A stretch of DNA of 64,000 bases, taken from NCBI GenBank assembly GCA_013399855.1, contig VXAY01006718.1, positions 199,194 through 263,193 on the forward strand. Direction: 5' to 3'. This document shows positions 54,901 to 64,000 of this stretch, in pieces. The notes under the pieces are model-generated. The model had not been told where the DNA came from, searched no databases, and worked only from the letters and a program-made list of their open reading frames with translations. Numbering within the stretch: position 1 is the first letter of the stretch; each line of letters starts with the position of its first letter. The translations under genes were made by a program, and so were the position numbers. This DNA comes from Oxyruncus cristatus (Eukaryota; Chordata; Aves; Passeriformes; Cotingidae).

Positions 54901-55199
54901 AATAAATCCCCAAAAGACAAATAAGGATCAGCTACGTGTTCCTAAGATACATGATTCCTGCCTAAGGTTGTGCATATGTACAATTTAGCTATAATAAATA
55001 ATAATAAACCCTGCAAGACTCTGTACCTTTTATGGTTGTTCTCTATATTAGGGTTTTAAAGATATGTATTCTTAAAACCCTCCTTATCTCTTCAAATTTC
55101 TGATTGTTCATTCTACCCTGCCCTTTTCTTACAGGATACAGTATAATGACAAATGGTAGATAAGAGTTTTCAAGTCTAAATAGAGCTAAACATATGGCT
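51959..55199. other. Intergenic region downstream of the EGF-CFC gene
   Basis: A GC-richer block at about 52.52-53.07 kb ends in the GATA/E-box inverted repeat. The rest is AT-rich. No gene seen. Confidence 0.65.
53032..53071. promoter_or_regulatory. GATA / E-box / GATA inverted-repeat cluster
   Basis: Perfect 11-base inverted arms CTTTTATCTGT and ACAGATAAAAG lie around an 18-base spacer that contains CAGCTG (53052-53057). Each arm holds an AGATAA GATA-factor site. The function is inferred from motifs only. Confidence 0.4.
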
Positions 55200-55562
55200 T
55201 TTCAGGAATGAAATCAGCTTTATTTGTTAAAATACTTGTACTGTGTACAAAAGAAATTACTATAAGTTACAATACATTGTGGGGGGGTGTGTTTGCTTCC
55301 ACTGGAAGAACAGTATTTTAGAAATAAAGAATCGTTAGAATCAGACATTGATAGCAGGAATAATATAATAATATAATAATAAATACTTCACATTTATATA
55401 ATCTGAATTCATAATAATCCAAGTATTTCAGCATGAACTAATATATCTTAATATGTCTCCAACATGTAGGTAGAAGAGTCTTCTGCAGCTCATAGAACAA
55501 GAAAAATGTGTGACTCCTGGTGAGGGTTACATCAACCCTAGTATATTTCCCCTTGTCCAGTT
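55200..55562 (-). other. CFC1: 3' UTR of the EGF-CFC gene with AATAAA signal
   Basis: A canonical AATAAA on the minus strand lies at 55224-55219, about 340 bases past the stop. Cleavage would fall near 55200. The UTR holds an (AAT)n tract (55359-55385) and a short hairpin sequence, CTTCC-AGT-GGAAG, around 55293-55306. The end point is inferred from the signal only. Confidence 0.6.
55359..55385 (+). repeat. (AAT)n microsatellite in the 3' UTR
   Basis: AATAATATAATAATATAATAATAAAT, inside the probable EGF-CFC 3' UTR on the opposite strand. Confidence 0.85.
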
Positions 55563-55687
55563 TCACAACTGCCAGCAGCAGAATTTCAGAAGGATGGTGA
55601 GCAGGCAAGCAACTGCAAACGCTGTTTGCTGTAATCTCGACCCATTAGAATACAGTCTGGTAATTTCCTCCTTTTCTGTTTTCAGTT
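55563..55687 (-). CDS. CFC1: EGF-CFC gene coding exon 6 (C-terminus, GPI signal)
   Basis: A 125-nt coding part after a strong acceptor (T-run then CAG), 1,816 bp from exon 5. It completes a split Glu codon and encodes a short charged spacer, SNGS (a likely omega-site region and a sequon), then a hydrophobic run with [12 protein letters not shown], ending in KFCCWQL and TGA. This part is not conserved in sequence across the family, so the assignment rests on phase, position and the GPI-type tail. Confidence 0.85.
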
Positions 55688-58600
55688 CTGAAAAAAAAAA
55701 TCGAGAAAATAAGATGGATAATAAATAAATATGTAAATTTGAAAACAAAGACTTTCAACATACTTGAAAAGTCCTCTGACATCTCACAGGTACTTAAGTT
55801 CAATGTATCAGCTGTTAAAGCCAATCAAAGGGACTATTCTCAGGGAGAGATGTAAATAATGTCCCATCAATGATCGTTTGAGGAGCAACTGATAACACTT
55901 ATCAGCTCTTGCAGGCATTAATCTCAGAATAATCAAAAGTAAATACCAAGCAAAAGCAAGAGGAAGAACTTCACAAGAGGTATGCACTGAAGCCTGAATG
56001 TCGGCTTTTAACCCTTTCTTTAACAGGAGGGGACTTCACTGGCAGCACAAGCAGAAAGCCAGACCCTCATTTACGTGAAAGCCGCTGAGCTGCTGCTCAG
56101 AGGATTCTTCACTGACACCTTTAATTGTCTTTTTAAGCTGAGCTCAAGAGCAGTAAGCAGTAGACTGCTTTTGACTGCTTTTACTGAGCATGGGGAGGCC
56201 CATTATGTCTTTTGCTCCTGTAATGAGAAACAATAGGGCTGATTCAAAGGTGAGCACCCAAGCATTTAACTCTTCTGAAGAGTTTAATAAGCAAGCTGTA
56301 TGCTACATATAATTGCTCAGTATAGAAAACTTCAAGGAAAAAGTGGTTTTGGTGGTGGATTTTTTTTTTTTTTCTGGGGGGGCAAGGATAGGAATGTCAC
56401 CTGATATTTTGAAATTTGCATTTACACCTGAGTTGGTGGCATAACTCAGGAGTCACAGCTTCAAGACAGTGCTACTCAGGCAGGAATCTGATCAGAAACT
56501 AATAGGCTGCTAGTTCCTCAGGGTGCAACTGAACCTTAAAACTCTTTAGGTCTGTTGTTTTCTTTCCCTGATAACTACTGATATTGGCACAACTGAAGGA
56601 AAGCACAAGATGGGATTAAGGCGTGGGTGGAAAGGGCAAGAATATTTTGCACTGATTTTGCCACTGAAGAAGAATTATTATTAAACCCTTATTAGTCATC
56701 TCGAGAGTGTTGCAAACAGTCTGGATCAAAGTAGCCAATTATCCATGCAAAATAATACCTGTAAAGCAAATCTTTAAGTCTTTATTCTAGCTGATTTAAA
56801 TATATTCAACCGTTTATTCAGGGATTTCACAGGCTGATGTTGAAAGACTTGACTTAAATAAAGTGCTTTTCAGGAGACTGGGTGGCACTACTTTACACTG
56901 ATCAGGACATGGCTACATGTTTTTTCTGTAAGTGTGCTCCTAGAACTCTGTATATGAATGTTATGAAGATACAGATCTTAAAATAAGGTTCAGACTTGTC
57001 ATTTGTGTTATGATTGATGAATCTATGTTTTAAGTAGTTTATGTGAGAACATTCAAGTTTTCAGTACTTGTTTCTCTAATGTAAGACGGCTTTTACTTAT
57101 ACCACAGCAGTTTACACTACTGTTTTTTCCTCTTTCCTTATCTAAGAAACATATTTTCTAGACTTGGATGTAGTTTAATTGCACTAGTTAAATGGGAAGT
57201 CATAGATGTGCAGATTTTGCAGAGCAGAGAAATATTTAATCTCTGTAATTTTCAATTAGAACGGTGGAAAGTTTCCTACTGCACAGAATTACAAAGATCT
57301 GGAAGTGTTTGATGTGATGCACTACGCAGGCGACAGCAGTGTTATGGACTGTTTCACTAATGCATTCTCTGAAGCAAAACAGCCCACAAATTCAGTAGAA
57401 GTCTGAAGGGAGCACACAGAGCATCCTCGCAGTGCCCCACCTTCGCAGAAGGCAATTCTGTCACCCACAGGATAAAAATGTTTGATTTGATGCCATTTCT
57501 TACCACAGTTGTCTTGCATTATTTCTGAGAGACAGTTCAGAGTACCGTAGCCGCACCGGCACAGCCAACAGCCCTTCAGCACCCAGGCGCCATGGGCAAT
57601 GCTGCCGCAGTTGCTGTCAACGACAAGGGGGACATTTGGTACATCCCTGATCCCACCGCAGAAAACCATTCATTTTTTTTTCTCCAATTTTGGTCTGTTT
57701 GTTTTTTTCTTTTTACCTCTGCCGCTCATCGTATTCGCAGTATCTTCCAGTGAAATGCTTTAGGCAGGCACAGAAAGTCCCTAAGATACAGGTCCCTCCG
57801 TTCTGGCAGCAGTGTCTGCTCAGTTTTTTGCCTGCAAGACAATATTACAGATGTTAAGAAACGTCTCGGGGGCTCCAAACCTCACCTTTTCCTCACTTGT
57901 TCCCTCAGGTCTCTCCAGTTGCCAAAGTATCTTAAGGATATCTAGTTTTATTGTTTTTAGAGACAATAAAATTATATGCCTGTTAGGCGTGTTTGTTCAG
58001 CTAAACCCAGTTTGTTTAGTTAAGGATTAGAAACAAACTACTAGGGATTACAGGATGGTGAGGAAGTAACGCCTGGCAATCCTGTAGCATGCACTCAAGT
58101 GAAATATTTCACTTGGACAGACAGAGGTTTCAACCACACTAAGAAATAAGGCAGTTACTGGAGAGTGATGCTTATTTTTGAATGAAGGATGCTTTGTTAC
58201 TGGGAATAGTTACTTAGTTTTGAGAGCAGAGGGGAGTGCTGCCCTGAGCCTTTCTCAGACTCCTGGGATTGAGCACCAACATAAAACTTTATGTATGTGG
58301 GAGAAAACCGACTGCTTTTTGTCTGTTTGTTTTTGTTTTGTTAGTACGGTTGCTTTCAGAAAGCTCAATCTTTTTCGTTTTTTAAGGTAACTTTTTTATT
58401 GTCATGAATTATAGTTAATTAGAAAAAATGAACAGAATGTTACGAAATTTCACAGATGCTTTTGTAAATGCAAGGGACCAAATCCTTCCTGATTCCTAGT
58501 ATCACTCCCTTTTCATTAGCACGTTTTGCAAGTGAGAAATCCCCTTAGTAGAACCTTTAAAGTTCTACTTTAAATTTTTAACACTATTTCCTGAGTGGCC

Positions 58601-59191
58601 ACGGAAAACCAACACGCTGGAATCTTCTAGGACAACAGTTTCATAAAAAGCAATTTTGCAGATTGTTTACATAAATAATGTTACCTACTCTCTGTAATTC
58701 CAGTGAAAGGTACCAATGACCTGGAACTGTGTTGCTTTCTGCTTTCATAACTCTGATTCATGTCACTGAGTGCATTTATTAAAGTCCCTTCCTTCTTGGG
58801 CTGCTGCTTTTGTGCTGTGGCATTGAGACTTTTCACATCTTCTTCACGTTCTTCTTTTCCACGGCCTTGACAAATATGCAAATATGGAAGAGAACGGTAG
58901 TTTTTAATGAAGAAATGTACACCCTAACTGTGCAGGAGAAACACGACGGGGCGCCGAGAAACACGAAGCATTCCTTACCTTTTCCTAAATGAACAGCCTG
59001 CCAGACCAGCGTCACCGTGAAGAGAATTCTACAAAAAAACCCATGAACTGAAATAAATCTGCGCCAAAAGACAAACACTAAAACGAAGGTGGGTGCGGGA
59101 ACTTTTCAAAGGTTAAAGGAAAAGCGTTCCTGGCTGGAGAACGTCCCCGGCAGCTCGGCCACACTTACCTGACCTGATTTTCATAGTACAT
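55563..59191 (-). CDS. CFC1: EGF-CFC family Nodal co-receptor (Cripto/Cryptic type), six coding exons, complete
   Basis: Coding exons, in transcript order: 59191-59169, 59028-58979, 58865-58689, 57831-57717, 57613-57504, 55687-55563. They sum to 600 nt, 199 codons plus TGA. Every intron is GT-AG and all phases match. Seen in the protein: a hydrophobic signal segment (about residues 9-22); a basic/acidic linker with N-glycosylation sequons near N39 and N61; an EGF-like domain (residues 91-115) with six cysteines and the CQNGGTC motif, whose Thr is the O-fucose site in the family; a CFC domain (124-158) with six cysteines and the H-x-x-W pair (H129, W132) that in Cripto contacts the type I receptor ALK4; then a spacer with an SNGS stretch (172-175) and a hydrophobic tail (180-199) typical of GPI attachment. 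Family knowledge: these extracellular GPI-anchored proteins let Nodal and GDF1/3 signal through ALK4/ActRII. The length fits the family (about 190-220 aa). Orthology to CFC1 versus TDGF1 cannot be settled from sequence alone; the N-terminus and exon phases fit both. Confidence 0.93.
55688..57503 (-). other. CFC1: Intron 5 of the EGF-CFC gene
   Basis: A 1.8 kb intron, the largest of the gene. It is AT-rich, with a T-run at about 56360-56373. No repeat of known family and no nested gene recognised. Confidence 0.8.
57504..57613 (-). CDS. CFC1: EGF-CFC gene coding exon 5 (CFC domain)
   Basis: A 110-nt exon, acceptor GTCGTTGACAG, donor GTAAGA. It encodes residues 123-158 with the six CFC cysteines (124, 137, 140, 142, 149, 158) and the H-G-A-W motif (H129, W132), the counterpart of the Cripto HxxW receptor-contact pair. 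Only the junction at 57613 joins the EGF exon in frame. The open frame that continues through both flanking introns is not coding. Confidence 0.95.
57717..57831 (-). CDS. CFC1: EGF-CFC gene coding exon 4 (EGF-like domain)
   Basis: A 115-nt exon, acceptor TTGTCTTGCAG, donor GTAAAA. It encodes residues 85-121 with cysteines at 91, 92, 98, 104, 106 and 115. The spacing C-C-x5-C-x5-C-x-C-x8-C is the shortened EGF fold of this family, which lacks one loop. CQNGGTC carries the O-fucosylation consensus Thr97. This exon and the next carry the family identification. Confidence 0.95.
57832..58688 (-). other. CFC1: Intron 3 of the EGF-CFC gene
   Basis: An 857-bp intron, bounded by donor GTAGGT and acceptor TTGTCTTGCAG. 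No nested feature recognised. Confidence 0.78.
58689..58865 (-). CDS. CFC1: EGF-CFC gene coding exon 3 (variable linker)
   Basis: A 177-nt exon encoding residues 26-83. The linker is charged, Gln/Ser-rich and poorly conserved, with NAT and NQS sequons. The acceptor is weak (ends GTCAAG after a T-rich tract). Two donors overlap at the 3' end: GTAGGT (exon end 58689) keeps the frame into the EGF exon, while GTAACA four bases further downstream (exon end 58685) would break it. I therefore chose the first. Confidence 0.82.
58979..59028 (-). CDS. CFC1: EGF-CFC gene coding exon 2 (signal-peptide core)
   Basis: A 50-nt exon after a T-rich acceptor ending TTTTTTTGTAG and before donor GTAAGG. It encodes the hydrophobic core [16 protein letters not shown], residues 9-24, the signal peptide h-region. 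Small exons at this place are usual for EGF-CFC genes. Intron 1 is 140 bp and intron 2 is 113 bp. Confidence 0.88.
59169..59191 (-). CDS. CFC1: EGF-CFC gene coding exon 1 (start codon)
   Basis: A 23-nt coding part: ATG, six further codons (peptide begins MYYENQV), then two bases of a split Arg codon. It is followed by a near-perfect donor AG|GTAAGT. The two-base overhang fits the one-base start of exon 2. I chose this ATG because it lies directly before the donor in the only phase that opens exon 2. The frame stays open for a way upstream, but I saw no better initiator there. Confidence 0.85.
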
Positions 59192-59520
59192 TTTCCTGCA
59201 GCCTGAAGTAAGCCGTGAGGTCCTCCAGGAAAGCTTCAGCAGGAGGGAAGGTGTCCAGAGCCCCTTACTGCGGGCTGTTGCATGCGGCAGCCCTCACACC
59301 ACACACGGCCACAGAAGGTGGGGAAAGCAGGACGGACGGAACTTTTCTCTTGCTATCCAGCTTATACCAGGGTCCCAAAGGCATCGTCCGCAGCCGTGCC
59401 GCTCGCTGAGCGGACTCACCAGGTCCTGGCGGGCAGGGACCATCCCGGCCGGCCCCTGAAGGGTGGAGCAAAGCGGGGGGCACCTACTGCTGGGGGGAGA
59501 GTTAAGGGCCCGTGAGCACA
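59192..59520 (-). promoter_or_regulatory. CFC1: CpG-rich 5' end and probable promoter of the EGF-CFC gene
   Basis: GC- and CpG-rich sequence directly upstream of the start codon, standing out from the AT-rich surroundings. A TATA-like TATAAG lies at 59366-59361 on the minus strand, about 170 bases before the ATG. It would place transcription start near 59335 and give a 5' UTR of about 140 bases. A donor-like GTGAGT further upstream could belong to an alternative leader exon. Promoter identity is inferred. Confidence 0.5.
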
Positions 59521-60499
59521 ATGAACAACCCAAGGCAGGAAAAACTCAGCTCCAGCTTATTTCTTAACATAAAGGACTTTGAACCACTACATACTGGATG
59601 GGGAAAAAACCAAAAAACCCAACCGAAACAGAAAAACCATTGTTCTGCAGAACTGCAGGCGGTATAAAAGAAACTGCAGCAGGTATATATAATGATGGTA
59701 AAAATGCCTCCACTCTACCCACGTGCCTTGTCTTTGCCAGGGTTTTCCACCGGGGGCCTGCTTCATGAGATTGTACCACTTTGCAGCACAGATCCTTAGA
59801 GCCTAGTGCTACAGAAAGCAATATAAGGTTCTTGACAGAAGTTTGCTGTCACATGAGCTGTTAATAACCTTCTGAGATATTTTTTGAAACTTTTTTACCT
59901 TAAGTAAAATTGGACCCGTGAGTGAGTATTCCTAGTCTGAGTTCATGCAGTATCAGCAGATACCTACATATTATTTATCATGTGTACTGAAATGGGCTGG
60001 GACCACTCACAAGACTTTACTATGGCTCAGTAGCATCAGCAAAAAGACCTGCCTCTGGGCACTGCTAAAAAAGCAGCTCTGGGCAGTCTTTTCTCGGATG
60101 GCCTGTACCCCGAAGTGCACATGGCCTTTACTTAAGTTGCTACAGGGAACTGCAACAATACCGCTTGTTTTGTTGGGGTTTTTTTGTGTGTGGGGGAGGG
60201 CATGTGAAGGAGGGATGCTTTCACTGTGCCAGTGCTAAACGAAGCTAGTACGAGTTACATCTTGGCTAGATACGTGATCACATCAGACATATGGATCAGA
60301 CCTTCACTGGAGAAACGGCTGCACTGACTAAAGACGTTGTCATCTCCTGTTTTGTAACTCCCCGTGGCTGTCATTTGTCAGATTTGCCCCGTCTGAACTG
60401 TGATAATTTCTCATCCAATTTGGTACAAAGGCTGGCTAAATTTTACAAAGAGAGCTGTCCTAATTAAAGTAAACCCTACTGGCACTGAAGCAGACTTAG
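59521..60499. other. Region upstream of the EGF-CFC gene
   Basis: Flanking DNA between the CpG-rich promoter and the CR1 endonuclease fragment. Short open frames only. It may hold upstream control elements, but none can be named from motifs alone. Confidence 0.6.
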
Positions 60500-61615
60500 A
60501 GTGTTTTGAGGACATATTCTCTTACACCACTGCATGCAGCATGGGCAGCAAGCAAGAGAAGTTGGAACCCATGGTGCAATTAGAAACCTATGACCTGATT
60601 GCTATCATGGAAACGTGGTGGGACACACAACTGGAGCACTGCAATCAAGAGCTATAAGCTTCCCAGAAGAGAGAGGCTGGGAAGAGGGGGTGGAGGCATG
60701 CTCTGTGTAAAGGAACAGACAGATTGTGAACAGCTGCCTCTGAGAAACAGCCATGAACAGGCTGAGAGCCTGTGGGTAAAAATCAAGGACAGGACCAATT
60801 AAGGACACTGTGGCTGTAGTCTGCTGCAGGCTGTCTAGTCAGGCAGACTCCTCAGAACCTGCTGAGGAGGCCTCTTGCTTCAGCTCTAGGATTATTGCAT
60901 TTGCAAGGTCTCATCCTGATGGAATGGCATGGATGTCTCCTGGGAAAACAATATAGCCAGGTGGCAGGCAATCAAGGAGCTCCCTGGACTTCATCTGGGA
61001 CTAATCCCTGGTCCAGGTAATGGGGAACCCAACCAGAAGAGAGGTGTTACTGGATCTGGTGCTCACTTATGTGGATGAGCTCATTAGAAGGGTTAAGGTG
61101 GAACAGCCTGAGTTGTAGTGACTGGACCCTGACTGAGTTCATGATCTCAAGGAACAGGCCCCTGGCAAAGGGCAAAGTCAGGACCCTGAACTTTGAAAGG
61201 ATGAATTCCAGCTGTTGAAAGAATTAATGGATGAGATCCCTGGGGAAACTGGGAACAGAGGAGCTGACCAGAGCTGGTGTCTGTTTAAGGCCACTTTTCT
61301 TAGCATAGGAAATCAAGCAAGACAGCCTGGAAACTGTCATGGCTAAGCAAAGGTTTGCTTCTGAAACTGAGGAGTGAGAAGGAAATGCACAGATAGCAGA
61401 AGCAGGGACAGGTGACCTGGGGAGAGTACAGAGTGTGTAGGGTTGAAATTGGAAAAGCTAAGGCCCTTTGAAAGTGAAGAATAACAAACAGGGATTCTAT
61501 AAATACACAGGTCATAAAGGAAAGGCCAGTGAGAGTATATCCCCCCTCTGATAAATGAGAAGGGAGAGCTGGTGACAATGGATATAGTGGGGGCTGAGGT
61601 GCTCAACAAATTCTG
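60500..61615 (+). mobile_element. CR1 LINE, ORF2 endonuclease-half fragment
   Basis: Several frames give recognisable CR1 endonuclease blocks: ACSMGSKQEKLE, YDLIAIMETWWD, then in another frame YKLPRRERLGRGGGGML and ESLWVKIKDRTN. These correspond to the N-terminal EEP endonuclease (the E-T-W-W motif is visible). Decayed downstream parts follow, down to 'gaggtgctcaacaa'. Many frameshifts and stops are present. It lacks both the reverse transcriptase and the 3' tail, which is unusual because CR1 copies are normally truncated at the 5' end. Confidence 0.85.
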
Positions 61616-64000
61616 CAGGGGTACATCAGACTTATAAGTGGATAAGACATTCCCAGTGCTAGTAGAGTGCTGGTCTAAGCTCAGCCTTTTTCTTGTAGCT
61701 CTTTCACTTCATGGTGTCTTGTTTCATGGTGTGTTTTATGTTTGTTACTAATTTAAACTCATTTAGACGAAGCTATCCTTGTCCCACACTTGTATCAAAG
61801 TGCCATGTCTTTTAGGACCGAGTGTCTGTTACATAAAGTTGTGTGTAATTCAGCTAAATCAGCACAAGAAGAACTTTTTATGCTAACACTTGTGGGTGAG
61901 ATATTTAATAGAAAAGTTGTCATCATAAAAATCACAACTTGTTAATTCATGAAGGGATTTTGTTTTTCCTATCTTAAATAGCAACAGTTTTGAAGAGATA
62001 TGTTACTCTCACCATTATGCTGACTGCCTCCACCCTCTGTGATTGACAAGGACTCCTAAACTAAATGTGTTAAGGTTTAGATGCTTGCTTGAAACCTGTC
62101 ACATGCTCTTAAGTACTGTCGTAACAACAGATGCTGTTCTGAATTAGGACTGAAAAATGTTTCACACAAATAAAAGAGATGTAATTTTTGCATGTGTTGA
62201 CAAAACATGTATGTGTTATGAACAAATGAAAAATGCTTGCTTTTGGAAAGCACTTGCAATCCAAATGACTATTGCTTTCATTTGAGTTCTCTAACTGCAT
62301 AATGGAGCTAGTATTTGGAGTTTAAAAAGAACAGCTGGAGTTACAATTGTCCAATTTTTTTTTCTGTTGGTGTATTGGGAACAAAATATTAATTTTTAGT
62401 CTGGTCTAATGGTAGTATCACTTTGTTACATATTCAAATACTGAAATGCTGTCATTTAGTATTGAGCATGTTGCTTTCCCCCTTTCCATAAACTGAAGGC
62501 AGAAAAAATTTAAACAGAGATAATTAAACACAGGAACATCACCCTTAATTCTTTTTTCTACTAAATGCAGTGTGACTGTAGTTCTCGTGGAGATCTTTTC
62601 TGGGGTATCAAATTCCCAGCCCTATACTGGAGGTAATTCTGAAAATGGGGACGCTGGAAAGAAATACTGATCAATTTTCACACCCTGTGCCATTTGTTTA
62701 AGATCAGAAGCCATCCTGTAACTGCAAGACCTAACAACCTGGGGAACTGTAAAGCGGTTGGTAAACATTTCTCACTTTTTATACCTTGTTTCTTCCTTCT
62801 CACTGTAGCCCCACCATCAAGGCACGCATAGGAATGGGAGCAGAGTAAATTGCTCAGATGCTGCTGATGCCTGACTGCACTGCAGAGGTGAGATTGGTGT
62901 GACACTGTGGAAAAGTGCTGTTGTTTGTTGTTGACAGAATCTGCCAGAAAGTGATTGCTGCTGCCCAGTGATTGTGAGGAGCTGCAGTAAGGGTAGAAGC
63001 ACTCCCTTTATCAGCTTCGAGTAAGATAAGAGTGCAGCCAAAAAAAGTGCTGGTCCTGAGCATTTCAGTCAAGCCCTATGTACACAGGAGATGGCTGACC
63101 ATTAATTAGGGGTCGTCAGTGCTGTGAGTTCTGACAGCAGATCAAGTAACGTGCATGGAAAATGTGGTGCTATTTTATCAGTTCTGATAATTCCTCTTAT
63201 GCTCACACAGGGAACTCTAGGTCTGTGGCACTCTCCCAAGATCCAAGTGAACCACTACATGGAGAGATGAAGTGAGGATAATACATTTTTTTTTGTGTAT
63301 TACTTTTTCAAACCAACTGTATTCCTGTGTAGATACTCCATATTTCTTAAAGTTTCAGGATCAATAGATGCCCAAGGACTGGAGGTAGCATTGGAAAAAT
63401 CAGAAGCAAGGATGAAGAAAATGTGAATGTCTTTAGCTTCCTGGGAGCTGTTCTGAAAGCCTCTTCTGAGTTAGCTCAACGATGGTCAGTGCAGCCAAAA
63501 TATCTGCTGACTAGAAAGCTTTAGGTTCCGAAATTCCATCTTAGGGTTAGGAACAGATCTTTAACCATATTGAGCAATGTTAAATCAGTTGTGCAGAACA
63601 TTATGGAAAACACTGAAAAGCAGTGAACCTCCTGGGACATTTATTGAAATATTGGAAATATAGAACCCTATGAAAAAAACCTCTCAATTGGGGTGACTTG
63701 GAGTTTTCTGAGGAAAGGGCAGACGCTTGGAGTTTTCTGAGGAAAGGGCAGACGCTAGGCAATCTAGACTGGAACCTCTCAGAGTATGCTTATCTCATAA
63801 AATGTTAAGAACACTTGATGAAAAGACCTAATAGTAGCCAGCTTGAGATTTTTATTTGTTTATTTTTGTGGTCTACAGCTTGCTCTTAGGACTTGTGACA
63901 GCTACCCTTGCTTTCTGAAGGCTGTGTAGAAGTTCAACACTCCAATTGAGTGGAATGATTTTTACGGTGTCCCAGAACTTTCTCAACAGACGCTGGCCAG
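61616..64000. other. Non-coding region at the window end
   Basis: No gene recognised. It holds an exon-like, non-open segment at about 62810-62888 (see findings) and the 29-bp duplication at 63.7 kb. Confidence 0.65.
63697..63754 (+). repeat. 29-bp perfect tandem duplication
   Basis: Two identical 29-base units that begin CTTGGAGTTTTCTGAGG and end GGGCAGACG, at 63697-63725 and 63726-63754, with no mismatch. This points to a recent event, or to an assembly artefact. Confidence 0.95.

Noticed and set aside
57322..57669. A single 115-codon minus-strand open frame covering the CFC domain
   Set aside because: Only the middle (57504-57613) is exon. The rest is intron 4 and intron 5 sequence that happens to stay open. 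Splice borders and family comparison define the real exon.
58833..59078. An 81-codon frame starting MFVFWRRF as the EGF-CFC N-terminus
   Set aside because: It would need to read through a good acceptor and a good donor. The MYYENQV exon with GTAAGT joins exon 2 in the correct phase, so the upstream part of this frame is intron 1.
61300..61609. Minus-strand frames of about 90 codons
   Set aside because: They are antisense to the CR1 endonuclease fragment.
1..64000. tRNA, rRNA, CRISPR arrays, bacterial-type operons or phage
   Set aside because: None seen. The window is vertebrate nuclear DNA with LINEs and spliced exons.

Overview
The window is vertebrate nuclear DNA, almost certainly from a bird. 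The clues are several CR1 LINE copies, some ending in the CR1 signature (tandem ATTCTATG-type octamers). AT-rich non-coding DNA predominates, and one small gene has short introns. The only protein-coding gene I can support is an EGF-CFC family gene (Cripto/Cryptic type, the Nodal co-receptor; CFC1) on the minus strand at about 55.2-59.4 kb. All six coding exons can be assembled with matching intron phases. They encode a 199-residue precursor with a signal peptide, a truncated EGF-like domain, a six-cysteine CFC domain and a C-terminal GPI-anchor signal.

Layout. 1-5.2 kb: AT-rich, no recognisable gene. 5.23-5.56 kb: GC-richer block with some LTR-like organisation on the minus strand. 6.93-7.21 kb: isolated CpG-rich patch. 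7.2-24.1 kb: no gene, some simple repeats and small tandem duplications. 24.13-24.61 kb: CR1 3' end, minus strand. 36.04-36.53 kb: a second, different CR1 3' end, minus strand. 42.87-44.33 kb: plus-strand CR1 interrupted by a minus-strand retroviral insertion (an RNase H fragment joined to a polyadenylated tail) that contains an assembly gap. 51.83-51.96 kb: short plus-strand CR1 3' tail. 55.2-59.4 kb: the EGF-CFC gene with a CpG-rich 5' end. 60.5-61.6 kb: plus-strand fragment from the 5' (endonuclease) half of a CR1 ORF2. The rest, to 64 kb, is non-coding as far as I can tell. There are two runs of N (32,487-32,561 and 43,192-43,245), both at simple repeats.

The most unusual structure is the nested element at 43.15-43.59 kb. 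A retroviral pol piece ends in an ATTAAA signal and an A-run, as a reverse-transcribed mRNA would, and sits inside a CR1. This is uncommon in birds, where CR1 rarely makes poly(A)-tailed processed copies. The EGF-CFC gene is the only feature with an obvious cellular role (Nodal signalling in mesendoderm and left-right patterning). I saw no second gene working with it in this window. No previously undescribed multi-gene system was found.
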